Of a DNA stretch of 64,000 nt, positions 1 through 11,305 are shown piece by piece; position 1 is the first letter of the stretch; every line of letters begins with the position of its first letter. A program made the position numbers and the translations under genes. Origin of the DNA: Eulemur rufifrons (lineage: Eukaryota; Chordata; Mammalia; Primates; Lemuridae); the NCBI RefSeq assembly GCF_041146395.1, contig NC_090990.1, forward strand, positions 42,666,001-42,730,000, written 5' to 3'. The notes below the pieces were generated by a model. It saw only the letters and a list, made by a program, of their open reading frames with translations. It was not told the DNA's origin and did no database searches.

Positions 1-1004
1 TAAGAGTTTATTGATATGAAAGAGCCTTATAAACTGTAATTTGCTGCACAAATGTATGAGATAATGGTCAACACAACTGTGACTTTTATCATCATTCCAG
101 CAATCCACTCGGGTGTTGGAGTTCACAGCCCTCAGCATCAAAGCACTCTTCAGCCTCATTCTGATTTAAGTGATTTCAAGATCTCATTGAAAATGTAAGT
201 TGAATGGTAATTTCATTCCTAGAGATGTTTTGTTGTCTAAACCATAATTTAAATGCCCATCCTCAATTCTGCTAATTATCAGCACTAATGAAAGACTAAA
301 ATGGCATGGCTAATCCAAAGGCCTGTTCTAATTTGGTTTTAGGCTGTATTTCAGGATTCTTTTAAAGCAGCAGATTTGCCTTCCCAATCATCCTGTGCCT
401 CAGTCACTACTAAAAACACCAAGTGCCTAGTAGGCAAGAGATGTCAGGGAAGATGAGGGGGATTACAACACTGCTGGACAGCACCCCACTGAAACTGTAA
501 GAAAACTTCTTTGTTTCCATTCTAACCTCAAGGAGATGAATTAAACTTGAAAATTTACCCGGTTCCTTTCTGGATGGCACATTTGGCCCTTTGATCACCA
601 TGACCTGAAACAATCAATGAGGGTACTTGAGGTGCATGGGAATATAAATTCAGCTCAAATAACATCGGCATGAGCCTGAAGGAGAAAAGTTGATGTATTT
701 AAACTTGGCCAAGTGTTTCCCATACACCAGGCCAGCTGCTGAGAGACAGGAGTCCAGAGAGGAGCAAAGACTGGTCCCTGTCCCCACAAAGGTCACTATC
801 TGCTACCGTGGCAGTCAGATCACGGATGAATTAAGAAGTCCCCTAAACCACTATGGTGGCTACTATAGAGATATGAACAGGATAGAGGGAGGACCAAAGG
901 ACAGGGGATGGTTTCGTCTGGGTTTAGAAGGCAAAAGGCAAGTCTTCATGTTACAGGTAATTATAATAAAGAAATGGTTGCAAAATACTTGTAAGGCGGA
1001 TGAA
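1..1004. other. Single-copy DNA, no gene seen
   Basis: I see no repeat family, exon or RNA gene here. The first 350 bases are AT-leaning and contain several TAAT cores (for example near 210, 247, 283 and 291), as often found in conserved non-coding DNA, but this is weak evidence. The longest open frame (690-1,049, plus) matches nothing I know. Confidence 0.5.
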
Positions 1005-1150
1005 AAGCAGGCACTAATATGTGGTGTCATGCCCAGTACTAGATGCTAATTTAGCATTTCGTCTCTACAATACCCAGTAAGTTTTTTATCCCCATTGTAC
1101 GGGTATGAATAAAATAATTGAGGCATAGAAATGTAACATAACTCTACTTT
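1005..1150 (-). repeat. MIR SINE fragment, decayed
   Basis: In minus orientation the order of motifs follows MIR: a 'GCCCAGTACTAGATGCTAA' block, then 'TTATCCCCATT', then 'TTGAGGCATAGAAATG' in place of 'CTGAGGCACAGAGAGG'. It is strongly diverged and both ends are uncertain. Confidence 0.4.
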
Positions 1151-2644
1151 ATTCGCCTTGCCAGAGTCAGGAAGGAAAATCAATCTACCCTCAAGGAAGC
1201 CAGCTAGAATGCCTTCTCTCCCTCTACAGGTACCTCCATGATGCTCTCTCAGTATCTGATCTGAAGCCAACTCCTGCCTGACTTCCACCACCTGTGCAAA
1301 GTCTGAGCCATGTCACTTGGCTCTACTGGAAATGCCCTCTTTATTAGCCCTCTACATGTGCTTTGGGCTCTTTTTTCTCTCCAATGACATTCCAACATAC
1401 TCCAAGGAAGAAGTTATACGTGCCCTTGGCCTAAACCCTTTGCTCTGCCCAAATGCTGTGGTCCTCCCACAGAGATAAGAGATGGGTCCAGCCATCTGTA
1501 GAAGAGGCACTAAGAGCAAACATAAAATTCAAATCTATTTCCTTCCCATAGGGTAATGGAACAGAAAACCTTTGGCCTCTCATTCTAAACATCCCTGAAA
1601 ATTCATTTCCTGCACTGAAAGTAAGTTCTAGACAAATAATGCCGACAGTCCCTACCATTCTAAAAAAGGTGGAAACTTCTTCATCCTGTCTGTACCAACC
1701 TGTTCCGTGACCCTGGGTCCTTCAACACAGCACTTTATTGCTTCATTTTTCTTCTCTTTCATCTCTCCTTCATGCTCAAATTAGGATATTTTCCCTACCA
1801 AACCATCAGGCAATGGTAGTAATTTCTAAGCATTTCTCTTCTCTTTAACCTTACTTTTGGAAAATACCCACCACATTCTGGGTCAGAAAAGATCTTGTTG
1901 GTAGCAGAACTCTGGGGCCCGGGCTCAGTAGCACTAACACTGACTGAGCATCATGCATCTAGCCTTTAATTTTCTCACAGTAAGCTTCTTCCACTAGACT
2001 TGTAGCTGTATTTCTACAACACGGAAAGCTGTGGTACCTTTTCTCTAAATGGGGAAGGAAAAGAAAATAAAGGAAGCTCCCTGAAGAAGGTCCTCAGGGT
2101 TTTGAAATGTTTGAAAATAATCTCTTTTGCATTAATGCACAGACTAACATATTTCCCCTGCTGTTGAATGATGCCTTTCAGGGCTCCTGATTAACATACA
2201 GTCATACTACTTAGGCACCTTCCAGGAAAAAGCACCATGAATTATTTCATTATCTGTGAAGAAATTCTGCATCAGGTACACACGTCCTGGTGAGGATTTT
2301 CCCTCCTAGGAGGGAAAAACAAAATAAAGATGTGGACAAAAACTAATTATACTCATCTGTACTTTGTCCAAGGGTCACTACAAAAGAATTACGTGGCTAA
2401 AGTACTAATTGTAGCCTCTTCACCTCAATAATTATGTCTGCAGAATCTCACCATCATGTGGCTACCCTGACATAGACACATTTATTCACGGGCAAGAAAT
2501 GAGAAGCACAGAATACTTCATCTCTATAGTGGTGAGCCATTGCAGTTGGCACAGATATTTATAAATGGATCTGGCTGCCACAAGCCCAGTGCTCTTCCTA
2601 CTAGCCCACGCTGGCACACCACCCTGAATAGTTGTCCTGATCAA
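1151..2644. other. Single-copy DNA with possible repeat scraps
   Basis: No gene or clear element. About 2,550-2,615 (CTGGCTGCCACAAGCCCAGTG...) resembles the 5' end of a minus-strand MIR, but too little is left to be sure. Confidence 0.45.
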
Positions 2645-2890
2645 CTATCCCTAACTGAGTATTTATCACACGCAGAGCCCTGTGATAAGTTAAACAAGTA
2701 TCAAGTCATTTAATCTTCATAGGATTTATGGGGTAGACACTATTTTTATCCTCATTTTTTGTTCTTTTTTTTTTTTTTTTTTAATGAGGACATTAAGGTA
2801 CAAAGAGCTTAAAGAACTGGTTTTAGGTCCACCAGCTTTGAAATGGTGTAGTTAGGATTTGAACACAGATTTGTCTGATTCTATCCCTGT
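2645..2890 (-). repeat. MIR SINE with a T18 tract inside
   Basis: The minus-strand MIR order is visible: 'GAGTATTTATCACACGCAGAGCCCTGTG', 'TCATTTAATCTTCATAG', 'TTTTATCCTCA', then 'GAGGACATTAAGGTACA' and 'GGATTTGAACACAG'. A run of 18 T (2,765-2,782) splits it where the consensus has a short T run, so it is probably slippage expansion or a tiny poly(A) insertion. Confidence 0.75.
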
Positions 2891-3557
2891 TTACTACCTC
2901 CTTATTTGCCATTATCATCCACCAATAAGAGGTGACCTCCCTTGTAGGTTCAAAGCTGTGTAATAACAAACCACATGCTAATGTCTGTTCGTGGCAAATG
3001 CTTAGTGACAGGAACACAGGAAAAGCACATGCAGCTCCCACTTGGGCCTTGGAGTTGAACAGAATGAGCTTCCTCTGCATTTAGATCAACTTTGCAGGAT
3101 GCTACTCAGGGAGAGAGGAAATAATTACAAGTTCTTGACTGGCTAAGCCAAGCAAAAGCCTGCCTGTACCTCTGACTGGCACTAAAAAGGGACAATGACC
3201 TTCGCCATGAAGGAGAGGTAATCCCAAATTTCAGGTGGCTCCACACAAAGTCATAACATCTGGCTTCAAGTGTCTTCAAAGAAAAATAGCTATTCAAGTC
3301 GCATGCTCAACACTAAGATAAAAATGAATGTCCGCTTAAATGAAAGATTATGGTGAACTTTGCGAACCACAGCCTGTGGGTTTGTAAAATGAGTCCATGG
3401 ATTTGGCACACATAGAATTTACTTGCAAAATACTGAGCACCCTGTGCAAGGAGCTAGAAGTTTAGAAATAAATAGGACAAGGACTCTGACCTCAAAGAGT
3501 TCAAACAAAACAGAAGAGACAGGTATGTTGAGGTAGTCACACCAACAGCCCTTCCTC
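2891..3557. other. Single-copy DNA, no gene seen
   Basis: Nothing recognisable. Open frames on the minus strand at 2,823-3,080 and 3,106-3,297 have no family resemblance. Confidence 0.45.
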
Positions 3558-3785
3558 TTGTACCCTTGCCATGTGCTGGGCACTGTGCCAGCTGCTTCCT
3601 ATTCATTATCTCCTTAATGCAATGAAGAGATGCACTATTGCCTGCAGTCTACAAATGAGAAAACTGTGGCTCAGAAAGGCTGAGTCACTTGTTCAAGTTT
3701 CAAAAACTAGCAAGTGGCAGAACTGGGACTCAAACCTAGGGTTTTCAGACTCTAAAGACTTAAATCTTAACCACAAAGTCATACT
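3558..3785 (-). repeat. MIR SINE, near full length
   Basis: Minus orientation. Visible blocks are 'CCATGTGCTGGGCACTGTGCC', 'ACAAATGAGAAAACTGTGGCTCAG', 'GCAAGTGGCAGAACTGGGACTC' and 'TCTTAACCACAAAG', all in consensus order. The plus-strand open frame at 3,571-3,900 is an accident of this SINE and its flank. Confidence 0.85.
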
Positions 3786-4694
3786 GGCTGCATGCTCAGA
3801 AATAATCATACTGCATCACAGCATTGCAAAGACAGCAACAGAGATATGTACAAGTCCCAAAGGAGCCACCAAAGAAAATGGAATTTATTTGGGGATATGA
3901 AGGAAAAATAGGGCTTCAACCTTCACAGGGCTGAATAAGGTTTTGAAGCATACCCAGGAGTTCGTCAGGCAGACAAAGGAAGGGAGTTGAACATTCAAGT
4001 CCAGAAGAACTCAGGAGCACAGAGGCACAAAAAAAGCACAGCCCACTAAGGAGTTGCAAGCAATTCTGTACAGCAATTATATAAAGTGATACTAAGGATG
4101 AGGATAACAAGTTGGTTGCAGATGTAGGCAGGGAAGAAGCTAAAAGGTCATATGTATACGTGTGTATGAACATTACACACACTCATGCATGCATGTACAA
4201 ACACCTTTTCATATGATTTTCACAGAGCAGGGACTAACTTGAGTTTTACCGGACCCCTGGTGTGAGTGCAAACAAGCAGAAATCAGCTAAGGCTATCATT
4301 GACTTTCATGCGACCATTCAGCTGCAAACAGCCCAGTCTACTGACACTGAGTAGAAACACCCAGGCATGCTTACTTCTCATTCCTTCCTGCTCAGAAATA
4401 ACTACCCAACTACCTAGCATGTAAAATGTGGCATGTTTTGCACCTGTCATTTTCTAGGAGGCCTAGCTACAGTCACAAAGGAAATAAAGCAAAGTAGAGA
4501 AAGAATCAAAACTAAATGTAAAACATGAGTACCCACGATCCCTTTACAGGAAGGAAAAAGCTATTAAATTTGAACCCCCTCAAGGGACTATATTTCCAAA
4601 TTCAAGGAGGCAGAAAACTTATACCTGGCTGACTTTGTGCCAGCCAACAACACAAAGGCAAGGCAAGATGGCAAATGAATCAAATGAGGAGTTA
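3786..4694. other. Single-copy DNA, no gene seen
   Basis: No recognised repeat or gene. There is a short AT/CA-rich patch near 4,150-4,200. Confidence 0.45.
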
Positions 4695-4890
4695 AAGAAT
4701 TCTGATTCAGACCCCTTCTCAGCTGATAAATCACTGTATGACCTGGAGTACCTCGTTTAACCTTTCTAAGCCTTGGTTTATCATCTGGAAATGGGCACAA
4801 TAATATACCTAATGCCACGTTTGCAGTAAGGATTAAATGTAAAAATGCATATAAAGTACTTAAGCACAGTAGATGACAAATAATACTTAC
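4695..4890 (+). repeat. MIR SINE
   Basis: Plus orientation: 'CTGTATGACCTGGAGTACCTCG' (from the TGTGACCTTGGGCAAGT block), 'TTCTAAGCCTTGGTTTATCATCTGGAAATGGG', 'AGTAAGGATTAAATGTAAAAATGCATATAAAG'. It faces the minus-strand MIR at 5,030-5,245. Confidence 0.8.
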
Positions 4891-5029
4891 TACAGCAACT
4901 TGAACATTTGTTCATATCATCTAAAACTGGTTTTGTCTAAAATATGTTTTTTTTAATGTAAGAAGAGTTTAGGCTTGAAGAGCATGTGCCTAAAGTTAAA
5001 AGCCTGTATATGTCTAATACTACCGATAC

Positions 5030-5245
5030 TAGCAGCTCAAGTTCATTGAGCACTTGCTATAGTGCCTTGCATTGTCTCACTTAAACTTCACAACCACTCT
5101 GTGGCCTAGTAGGCAATATTATCACCCTCATTTCACAGACAAAGAAAACAAGGCACAGAAATTAAATAATTTGCCTACAGATAAAACATAAAGAAATGGA
5201 AGAAATAAGATTGGAACCCAGACACTCCAGTGATTTAGAGCCTTT
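5030..5245 (-). repeat. MIR SINE
   Basis: Minus orientation: 'TTCATTGAGCACTTGCTATAGTGCC', 'TTATCACCCTCATTTCACAGAC', 'AAGGCACAGAAATTAAATAATTTGCC', 'GGAACCCAGACACTCC'. It forms a tail-to-tail inverted pair with the MIR at 4,695-4,890. Confidence 0.8.
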
Positions 5246-5261
5246 CCTGATGTATCTGTTT

Positions 5262-5646
5262 AAAACTAGTTACTTCTAGGGTGTGACACGTAATTTTATG
5301 TGTCAATGGGGAGGTGTTTTGGAATGACATTAATATTGAAATCAATAGACTTTGAATAAAGTAGATTACCCTCCATAAGATGAGAGGGCCTCCTCAAATC
5401 AGCTTAAGGCCTCAACAGAACAAAAAGACCAGCTTCCCCGAACAAGACAGAATCCTCCAGAAGACAGCCTTCAGAACTCATCTGCACCATCCACTCTCCT
5501 GTGTCTCGAGCCCGTGGCCTCACATGGCAGATTTTGGACTTGCCAGCCTCCATCATTGCATGAGCCTATTTCTTGTAATAAATCTCTTTCCTTATACGTA
5601 TACATCATATCGGTTCTGTTTCTCTGGAGAAGCCTGACTAATGCAT
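5262..5646 (+). mobile_element. LTR-like interspersed repeat, family not assigned
   Basis: I recognise the layout of a common mammalian LTR-type repeat. It starts near 'TAATTTTATGTGTCAA', continues through 'GAACAAAAAGACCAG' and 'ACTTGCCAGCCTCCAT', has an AATAAA signal at about 5,577, and ends 'TCTGTTTCTCTGGAGAAGCCTGACTAATGCA'-like. The ending suggests a MaLR-type solo LTR, but I do not recall the exact name. No internal retroviral coding sequence is present. The open frames at 5,380-5,637 (plus) and 5,471-5,671 (minus) lie in this repeat. Confidence 0.6.
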
Positions 5647-5691
5647 AGGGCTTTTCAAAGTTCCCTTCCACCCTTTTTCCTTATCTTTTCA

Positions 5692-5790
5692 ACTCAGTTT
5701 ATTCAGCAGATATTTACTGTGTGCTTCCCATGAACCAGACATTATGCTAGACCTGATCATACACCTTGAAAGATGCCCTCTCTGTCCACA
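5692..5790 (-). repeat. L2 LINE 3'-end fragment
   Basis: Minus orientation of the L2 tail: 'TTTATTCAGCAGATATTTACTGTGTGCTTCCC', then 'GACATTATGCTAGACC' and 'CCCTCTCTGTCCACAAGG' in place of 'CCCTGCCCTCAAGG'. Confidence 0.6.
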
Positions 5791-5959
5791 AGGATGATAC
5801 AGCTGTTCCATCCTATTCTGCCCATGGTTTTCCATTCCCTCTTAGTCTGTCTGTCTCGTCTCTGGATTACAAGATCCTTGAGGTGGACGGTGAGTCTTCT
5901 CTGTGCAACAGCAAGTACAGAGCTTCCAACAGACAACAGAGTAAGTGCCCACTGGCGTT

Positions 5960-6165
5960 GGTAATGCCATGGCCAGTTACTGTGCGTGCAAGGCCCCGTG
6001 CTAGATGCTCAGCATTCATTTCTATCTCATTTTGTCCCAATTGTAAGCAACAGAAAGGGAGATGCCAGAGGTCAGGTAAGCTGCCAGAGAGCACACGGAG
6101 TTATTCACACTCAGGGCCGTCTGAGTGCAAAGCCAGCAGACTTCTCACCACTGCTTCTGCTACAG
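5960..6165 (-). repeat. MIR SINE, diverged
   Basis: Minus orientation with weak matches: 'GCCCCGTGCTAGATGCTCAGCATTC', 'AGGTCAGGTAAGCTGCCAGAGAGCACACGGAG' and a terminal 'CAGACTTCTCACCACTGC'. The 146-codon plus open frame (5,766-6,206) overlaps this relic and is not a gene. Confidence 0.5.
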
Positions 6166-7554
6166 CCCCCCGCTTCTCCCCCTTCCCAACTGCGAATAAC
6201 AGATGAGGCCTGGGATGAATGAGCAGCCCCAGAGCTCCAGGGCCTTCAGCCAAACTTCACAAACGTACAACTTCATAGCTTACACGAGGCGAAGTATAAA
6301 AATGAAGGCAGCCGGATATTATCTATGAACACCTCAAAGCTTCTTTTCCTTTCACTTAAAAATTCTCTAGTAATTGTTTTTACTGCAGTTAATCATAAAA
6401 ATGAATCACCTCAAATTTTTGAAAGAAATTCTCCTTCAAAACCTGTCAACTTTGTGCCATGAATTCATTTATTATGAGACCACATGATGCCTCCAAGTAC
6501 TGCATTTTATTTAAACGTGACACTTTTTTCACTCTGTTTTGATTCCACATCTGAAAATCGCTTCTATCAATCTTTCATCGGAGCCAAACAGAACTGTTTT
6601 GCTCACTGAAACATTACATACAGACTCAGGGTCCTAGAATCAAATTAAAGATAAAAATAAAGTAGTATCTAGCTGACATTCATAGCATCATATCCAGAGA
6701 CCATAGATTTGAGAACTGCCTTGAACCTACTTCCAAGATAAAAAAAATCAATCAATCCTAATCCTTTTGGACCTTAGATCATTTCAAAATCCCAAAGACT
6801 TACGTGGGCTGATTTTTCTTTTTGCAATTCAATTTTGGAAATTGTTTACTACTCTGATTTTGAAAGGGGTATAACATCTTCAATGAAACTGCCAGGCTCA
6901 TTTGGGACATCGATTGTGAGCCATGATTTTCCACATCACTTGCTGTTGGGTTGAGGGTGGGGGCTGGGATGTGTGCTATATATTTGCATTCGCCACAATG
7001 CATCATTCTCTGTCTCACACAGGCAGCAAACAGGCACATCCAATACTGCATTGCATTCTTCTTTCATTCATGACTGTGTTCCACATGGGCCCCGGCAGTC
7101 TGAAAAAGGAAGTATTTCCCAGGTTCTAAGGATGAAGGGAACCCGGACCAATCCATCATGCTTTGTCTGCTAATGATAGACTCATGCATAAGACCTACCA
7201 TAGCTAGAGAGAGGCAGCAGGCATGAAAAGGACTGAATCAACTGTCAAAGGCTGGGATCTGAAGGACTGCAAGCTGTGATCGGAATTTTCAATCAGGGCT
7301 TCCCCAATTCATCACGCTATTGGGGAAGAGGGTGCGGTGAGAGAAGTTTGTACAGGCATATTCCTCCCTTAGCCCTGTCTTCTCCATGTCCAGCAGAATT
7401 AAGTCCTGCGGACCACGGAAAACAGACCCAGAGAATGAAACTTTGAAAGATCTGCAAAAGTGGGGCAAATGCATGCCAGGATGAAACAACTGCATGTTCT
7501 CCCACACAACATTCAAATTAATGTCACTAAGATACAATCCTGATCAAAAGCCTC
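6166..7554. other. Single-copy DNA; possible conserved non-coding segment at 6,300-6,620
   Basis: No repeat or gene recognised. The stretch 6,300-6,620 is free of repeats and AT-leaning. It contains homeodomain-type cores such as AGTAATTG (6,369), GTTAATCAT and TTTATTATGA. That is compatible with a regulatory element but does not prove it. Confidence 0.35.
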
Positions 7555-7735
7555 TGGGTTCTTCCTTCCTTCTTTCCCTCCTTCTTCTTTTTTCCTTCTC
7601 TTTTGCTTCTTTTCTTCCTTCCTCCTGTCCTTCTTTCCTTTCTTCCTAACTTCCGTCCTGGCTTCTCTGACTTTCTTTCCAGCCTTCTTTCTTACCTACC
7701 TACTTACCTATCTACCTTCCTTCTTTCCACATTTA
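7555..7735. repeat. Polypyrimidine tract, (CTTC/CTTT)n type
   Basis: About 180 bases are almost pure C and T on the plus strand, in irregular CTTCCTT, CTTTC and CTTCT units, with a few ACCTACCTA units near 7,697-7,715. This is a decayed microsatellite. Such polypurine-polypyrimidine DNA can form triplex structures. Confidence 0.9.
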
Positions 7736-8165
7736 TTAGTCACTTACAGAGAAAATGCTTCCTTGGTTAAAGAATTCACAGTCTACTGGTAGAGAGTCAT
7801 CCACACACACACAACCCAATAGAGAGTGAAATGCAACACAGGTGCTATGAGGATGCAGTGGAGTCGGGAGGGGGGTGCACATGAAAATGATGTTTAGAGA
7901 AGCTTCCTAGGTGAGGAAGAAGCCTGTCGCCAGCAGAGCAAATAGCATAGGCAAAGGCACAAAGACAAAAGGACGTGGTATTTTCAAGGAAATGCAGTTA
8001 GATCTGCAGAGCTAGAGCATAGTTTATGGGGGAGTGATATGAAATGGCTCTGGAGAGGTACACAAGCCCCTGTTATGAAAAGCTTTGTACCTAGGGTTTT
8101 ACGAAGGCAATGGAGAGAAATAATAGGCTTTAAGCAGAAGTGGCAGTGTTGACCAGCTTTTTAAT
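7736..8165 (-). repeat. L2 LINE, 3' region
   Basis: Minus orientation. The block 'AAAGAATTCACAGTCTACTGG' corresponds to 'GGAGCTTACAGTCTAGTGG' of inverted L2. Further on, 'GAAAAGCTTTGTACCTAGGGTTTTACGAAGGCAATGG...TTTAAGCAGAAGTGGCAGTG' is the reverse of the L2 'CACTCCCCTGCTTAAAA..CCATTGCCC' segment. Confidence 0.7.
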
Positions 8166-8229
8166 TAAACCTCAATAAACATACACACACGTCCTCTCTG
8201 AGCATGTCATTTAAAATTGCAACCTAACT

Positions 8230-8447
8230 CACTGGTTACTCCTCTTCCCTACTTTATTATTCTCTGCCACACTTCCACATTTAGTCCCAGATTTACTTAT
8301 TGATTTTATTTATTGTCTATCTGCGTCCACCGAAACATAAGCTCTATGAGAACAGGGATTTTGCTTTTGTTCACTGTCTTCCCTGCACCTAGAACAATAT
8401 TTAGCACATAGCACATAACTGATGAATACTGATGAATAAATACAGTT
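8230..8447 (+). repeat. L2 LINE 3' end
   Basis: Plus orientation: 'ACATAAGCTCTATGAGAACAGGGATTTTG', 'TCACTGTCTTCCCTGCACCTAGAACAATATTTAGCACATAG', ending in GATGAATAAAT. This is the standard L2 terminal sequence. Confidence 0.85.
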
Positions 8448-8689
8448 TTTCAAAGATAGTAAAATTCAATTGCCTCAGTATTTTATTAGTCTTTAGAGAA
8501 AAGCTCTTGTGTTTAAAGTGGACATATCACCTAAACTTGCTCAATCCAGTCTTCTGATCTGTAGAAGGCAGGGAAAATGCCTACTTTAGCAGATAAAATG
8601 AAAAGTTCTATAAAGAATTTAGAACAGTAACTGACATACAGTAAGGTCTCAAGAAACCTCAACTATTGTTTTATGTTTTTGTTGGTATC

Positions 8690-8785
8690 ACATTTGTTCC
8701 CACTCCCTGGGAAGCTCCTGAGAACAAGAACTAGGTCTTAGTCACCCAGCACCTATCGGGAGCTCAGTGAGTGGCTTCTGATTCA
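8690..8785 (+). repeat. L2 LINE 3'-end fragment
   Basis: Plus orientation: 'GGGAAGCTCCTGAGAACAAGAACTAGGTC', 'CACCCAGCACCTATCGGGAGCTCAGTGAG'. It is a second, shorter L2 tail 240 bases after the previous one. Confidence 0.6.
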
Positions 8786-9117
8786 TGGAATCTGAACCAT
8801 CAACCCAATGGATTCTCTCATTAGTTCAGAAGATGAATGATCTTCCTAGGATATTTCTAAGCATTGCAATAAGCTCTTTGCAGACAGAAAGAAGTCTTGG
8901 AAACATAAAATGCTTTTCAAACAATGCAGTTTGTAGGCCCAAAGATCAGCTGGGCCAAAGGAGGGTCCTAAAGCCATATGACCCTGTTTCCTGGGGGTAC
9001 TGACACCATACACCATGACAGCATCCTATAGCTACCACAGCAATTTATAACATTGTTTGAAATTGTGATTGCCTCCTACAACAGACCACATGCATCTTAA
9101 TGAAAGGAAATCATCAC
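8786..9117. other. Single-copy DNA, no gene seen
   Basis: Nothing recognisable in this stretch between the L2 tail and the MIR. Confidence 0.45.
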
Positions 9118-9390
9118 TGGAGAAGCAGTACTGGGTAGTGGTTAAGAGCTTGGAATGTAGTGCCCAACGCCTGGGTTTGAATCTCAACTGTGCCGCTTTC
9201 TAGCCATATGACATTTAGAGAGTTATTTAAACTCTTTCTGCCTCAACTATGCAGTGGGAACAATAATGACCCAGCCCTATAGGGTCACTGTGTGGATTAA
9301 CTGAGTTCATCCTCTAACAAGAAGCAATTAGAACAGTGCCTGGCACACAGTACGTGTTCAAAAATATGTTATATTTTTATCATCACTATA
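9118..9390 (+). repeat. MIR SINE, full length
   Basis: The best preserved MIR in the window. It has 'GTAGTGGTTAAGAGC' (tRNA-like head), 'GCCTGGGTTTGAATCTC', 'TGCCTCAACTATGCAGTGGGAACAATAATGA', 'AGAACAGTGCCTGGCACACAGTACGTG' and an AT-rich tail. The tRNA-derived B-box-like 'GGTTTGAATC' is still visible at 9,174. Confidence 0.92.
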
Positions 9391-9718
9391 TCTTAGCACA
9401 TAACAAATAGGTGCCCAAGCAGTGCTTAGTGAATTGACAATTTAATATAAACATGTCTGAATTTCCTTTTAGTTGACTGTTGAAAATGATAGAAAAGGGG
9501 CTGCTACCCAACTCAAGCCCTATCTCTGCTCAGAGAAATGTTTTAAAGGAAATACTGACAAGTCAAAAGGTTCTGCTCCTTCCTGGTTGTATGATGTAGG
9601 GCACAACCTTTAACGATGTCTTCACCTGTAAAACTCACCTGTCTCCCAGGTTTGCTCTGTGGCTTGATCAGGTAATGTCTGATCCGGTGCTTCATCAGCC
9701 CTAGAACACCCAAAAACT
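9391..9718. other. Single-copy DNA before the L1
   Basis: No gene or repeat recognised. Confidence 0.45.
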
Positions 9719-10390
9719 AGGTGGCTTCTTCAATTTCTTCCATCAATGTTTTACAGTTTTCAAAATAAAGGTCTTTACCTTATTGGATATATTTGTTCCT
9801 GGATTTCTTGTTTTTATTTTTTGTAGCTATTGTAAATGGGCTTGCTTTCTTTTTCAGATAGTTCACTATTAGTGTGGAAAAACACTACTGATTTTTGTAT
9901 GTTGATTTTGTATCCTGCAACTTTACTGAAATTGTTTATTACTTGTAACAGTTTTTGTGGTGGAGTCTTTAGGGTTTTCTATATATAAGATCCTGTCATC
10001 TGCCAACAGAGACAATTTAACTTCCTCCTTTCCAACCTGAATCCCTTTTATTTTCTTTCTCTTGACTAACTGCTCTGTCTAGGACTTCCAGTTGTATGTG
10101 GAACAGACGTGGTGAAAATGGGCATTCTTGTCTTGCTCTAGATCTTAGAGGAAAAGGTTTCAACTTTTCCCCACTTGGCAAATTAGCTGTGAGTTTGTCA
10201 CATATGGCCTTTACTGTGTGGAGGCACAATCCTTCCATACCTAATTTGTTGAGAATTCTTATCATGAAGTGATGTTGAATTTTGTCAAATGCTTTTTCTG
10301 CATTTACTGAAACCATCATATGGTTTTTATCTTTCACTCTGTTAAAATGCTGTATCATGTTTATTGGTTTGTGTGATGAAAGAAATTGAA
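9719..10390 (-). pseudogene. Inverted fragment of L1 ORF2 (reverse transcriptase domain)
   Basis: Read on the minus strand, the frame at 10,017-10,409 contains '[14 protein letters not shown]' and '[19 protein letters not shown]', i.e. the reverse-transcriptase palm region just before the FADD catalytic box. It continues, interrupted by stops, through '[17 protein letters not shown]' to the break near 9,719. The catalytic YADD-type box itself is not readable in frame. Confidence 0.88.
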
Positions 10391-10918
10391 AAACCACAAA
10401 TAAATGCAAAGATATCTGTGTTCATGGGTTTAAATAATAAATATTGTTGAGATGACCATACTACTGCCCCAAATGACCTACAGATTCAATGCAATCCCTA
10501 TCAAAATACCAATAGCATTCTTCACAGAAATAGAAAAAAACAACCCTAAAATTATACAGAACAACAAAAGACCCTGAATTGCCAAAGCAATCTTGAGTAA
10601 AAAGAACAAAGCTAGAGGCATCACACTACCTGACTTCAAAATACACTACAAAGCTATAGTAACCCAAACAGCATGGTTCTGGCTTAAAAACAGACAGAGA
10701 CCAACAGAATGGAATAAAGATTGCAGAAAAAAAATCCATGTATTTATAGCCAACTGATTTTCAACAAAAGAGCTAAGAACACACAATGGGGAAAGGATAG
10801 TCTCTTCAATAAATGGTGCTGGAAAAATTGGATATCCACATGCAGAAAAATAAAATTAGACCTTTATCTCTCACCATATACAAAATAAACTTAAAATGGA
10901 TTGAAGACTTAAATATAA

Positions 10919-11251
10919 GGCCGGGCGCGGTGGCTCACGCCTGTAATCCTAGCACTCTGGGAGGCCGAGGCGGGTGGATCGCTCGAGGTCAGGAGTTCGA
11001 GACCAGCCTGAGCAAGAGCGAGACCCCGTCTCTACTAAAAATAGAAAGAAATTATATGGACAACTAAAAATCTATATAGAAAAAAATTAGCCGGGCATAG
11101 TGGCGCATGCCTGTAGTCCCAGCTACTCGGGAGGCTGAGGCAGTAGGATCGCTTAAGCCCAGGAGTCTGAGGTTGCTGTGAGCTAAAGCTGACGCCACGG
11201 CACTCACTCTAGCCTGGGCAACAAAGTGAGACTCTGTCTCAACAACAACAA

Positions 11252-11301
<50 letters not shown>
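10919..11301 (+). mobile_element. Lemur-type dimeric Alu, young, full length
   Basis: It starts 'GGCCGGGCGCGGTGGCTCACG', with left arm, lemur-type middle linker (ATAGAAAGAAATTATATGGACAACTAAA at 11,040-11,067) and right arm to 'GACTCTGTCTC', then (CAA)n and 51 pure A. A perfect 15-bp target-site duplication AAGACTTAAATATAA flanks it (10,904-10,918 and 11,302-11,316). CpG sites are largely intact and the A tail is long and uninterrupted, both signs of recent insertion. It sits inside L1 ORF2 in the same orientation. Confidence 0.97.
10931..11003 (+). promoter_or_regulatory. Pol III internal promoter of the Alu (A and B boxes)
   Basis: The A box TGGCTCACGCC lies at 10,931-10,941 and the B box GTTCGAGAC at 10,995-11,003. 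Both match the canonical 7SL-derived promoter without change. This copy therefore keeps the internal signals needed for RNA polymerase III. Whether it is transcribed depends on upstream sequence that I cannot judge. Confidence 0.75.

Positions 11302-11303
<2 letters not shown>
11253..11303 (+). repeat. Pure A51 tail
   Basis: Fifty-one consecutive A bases, the last two shared with the target-site duplication. It is the longest homopolymer in the window and accounts for the artefactual open frames with long Lys (plus) or Phe (minus) runs at 11,204-11,516. Confidence 0.97.

Positions 11304-11305
<2 letters not shown>

Noticed and set aside
690..1049. 119-codon plus-strand open frame
   Set aside because: No similarity to a known protein, ends in a MIR-like fragment, no conserved features visible.
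5766..6206. 146-codon plus-strand open frame
   Set aside because: Runs through an L2 scrap and a MIR relic and is overlapped by open frames in other phases; no recognised domain.
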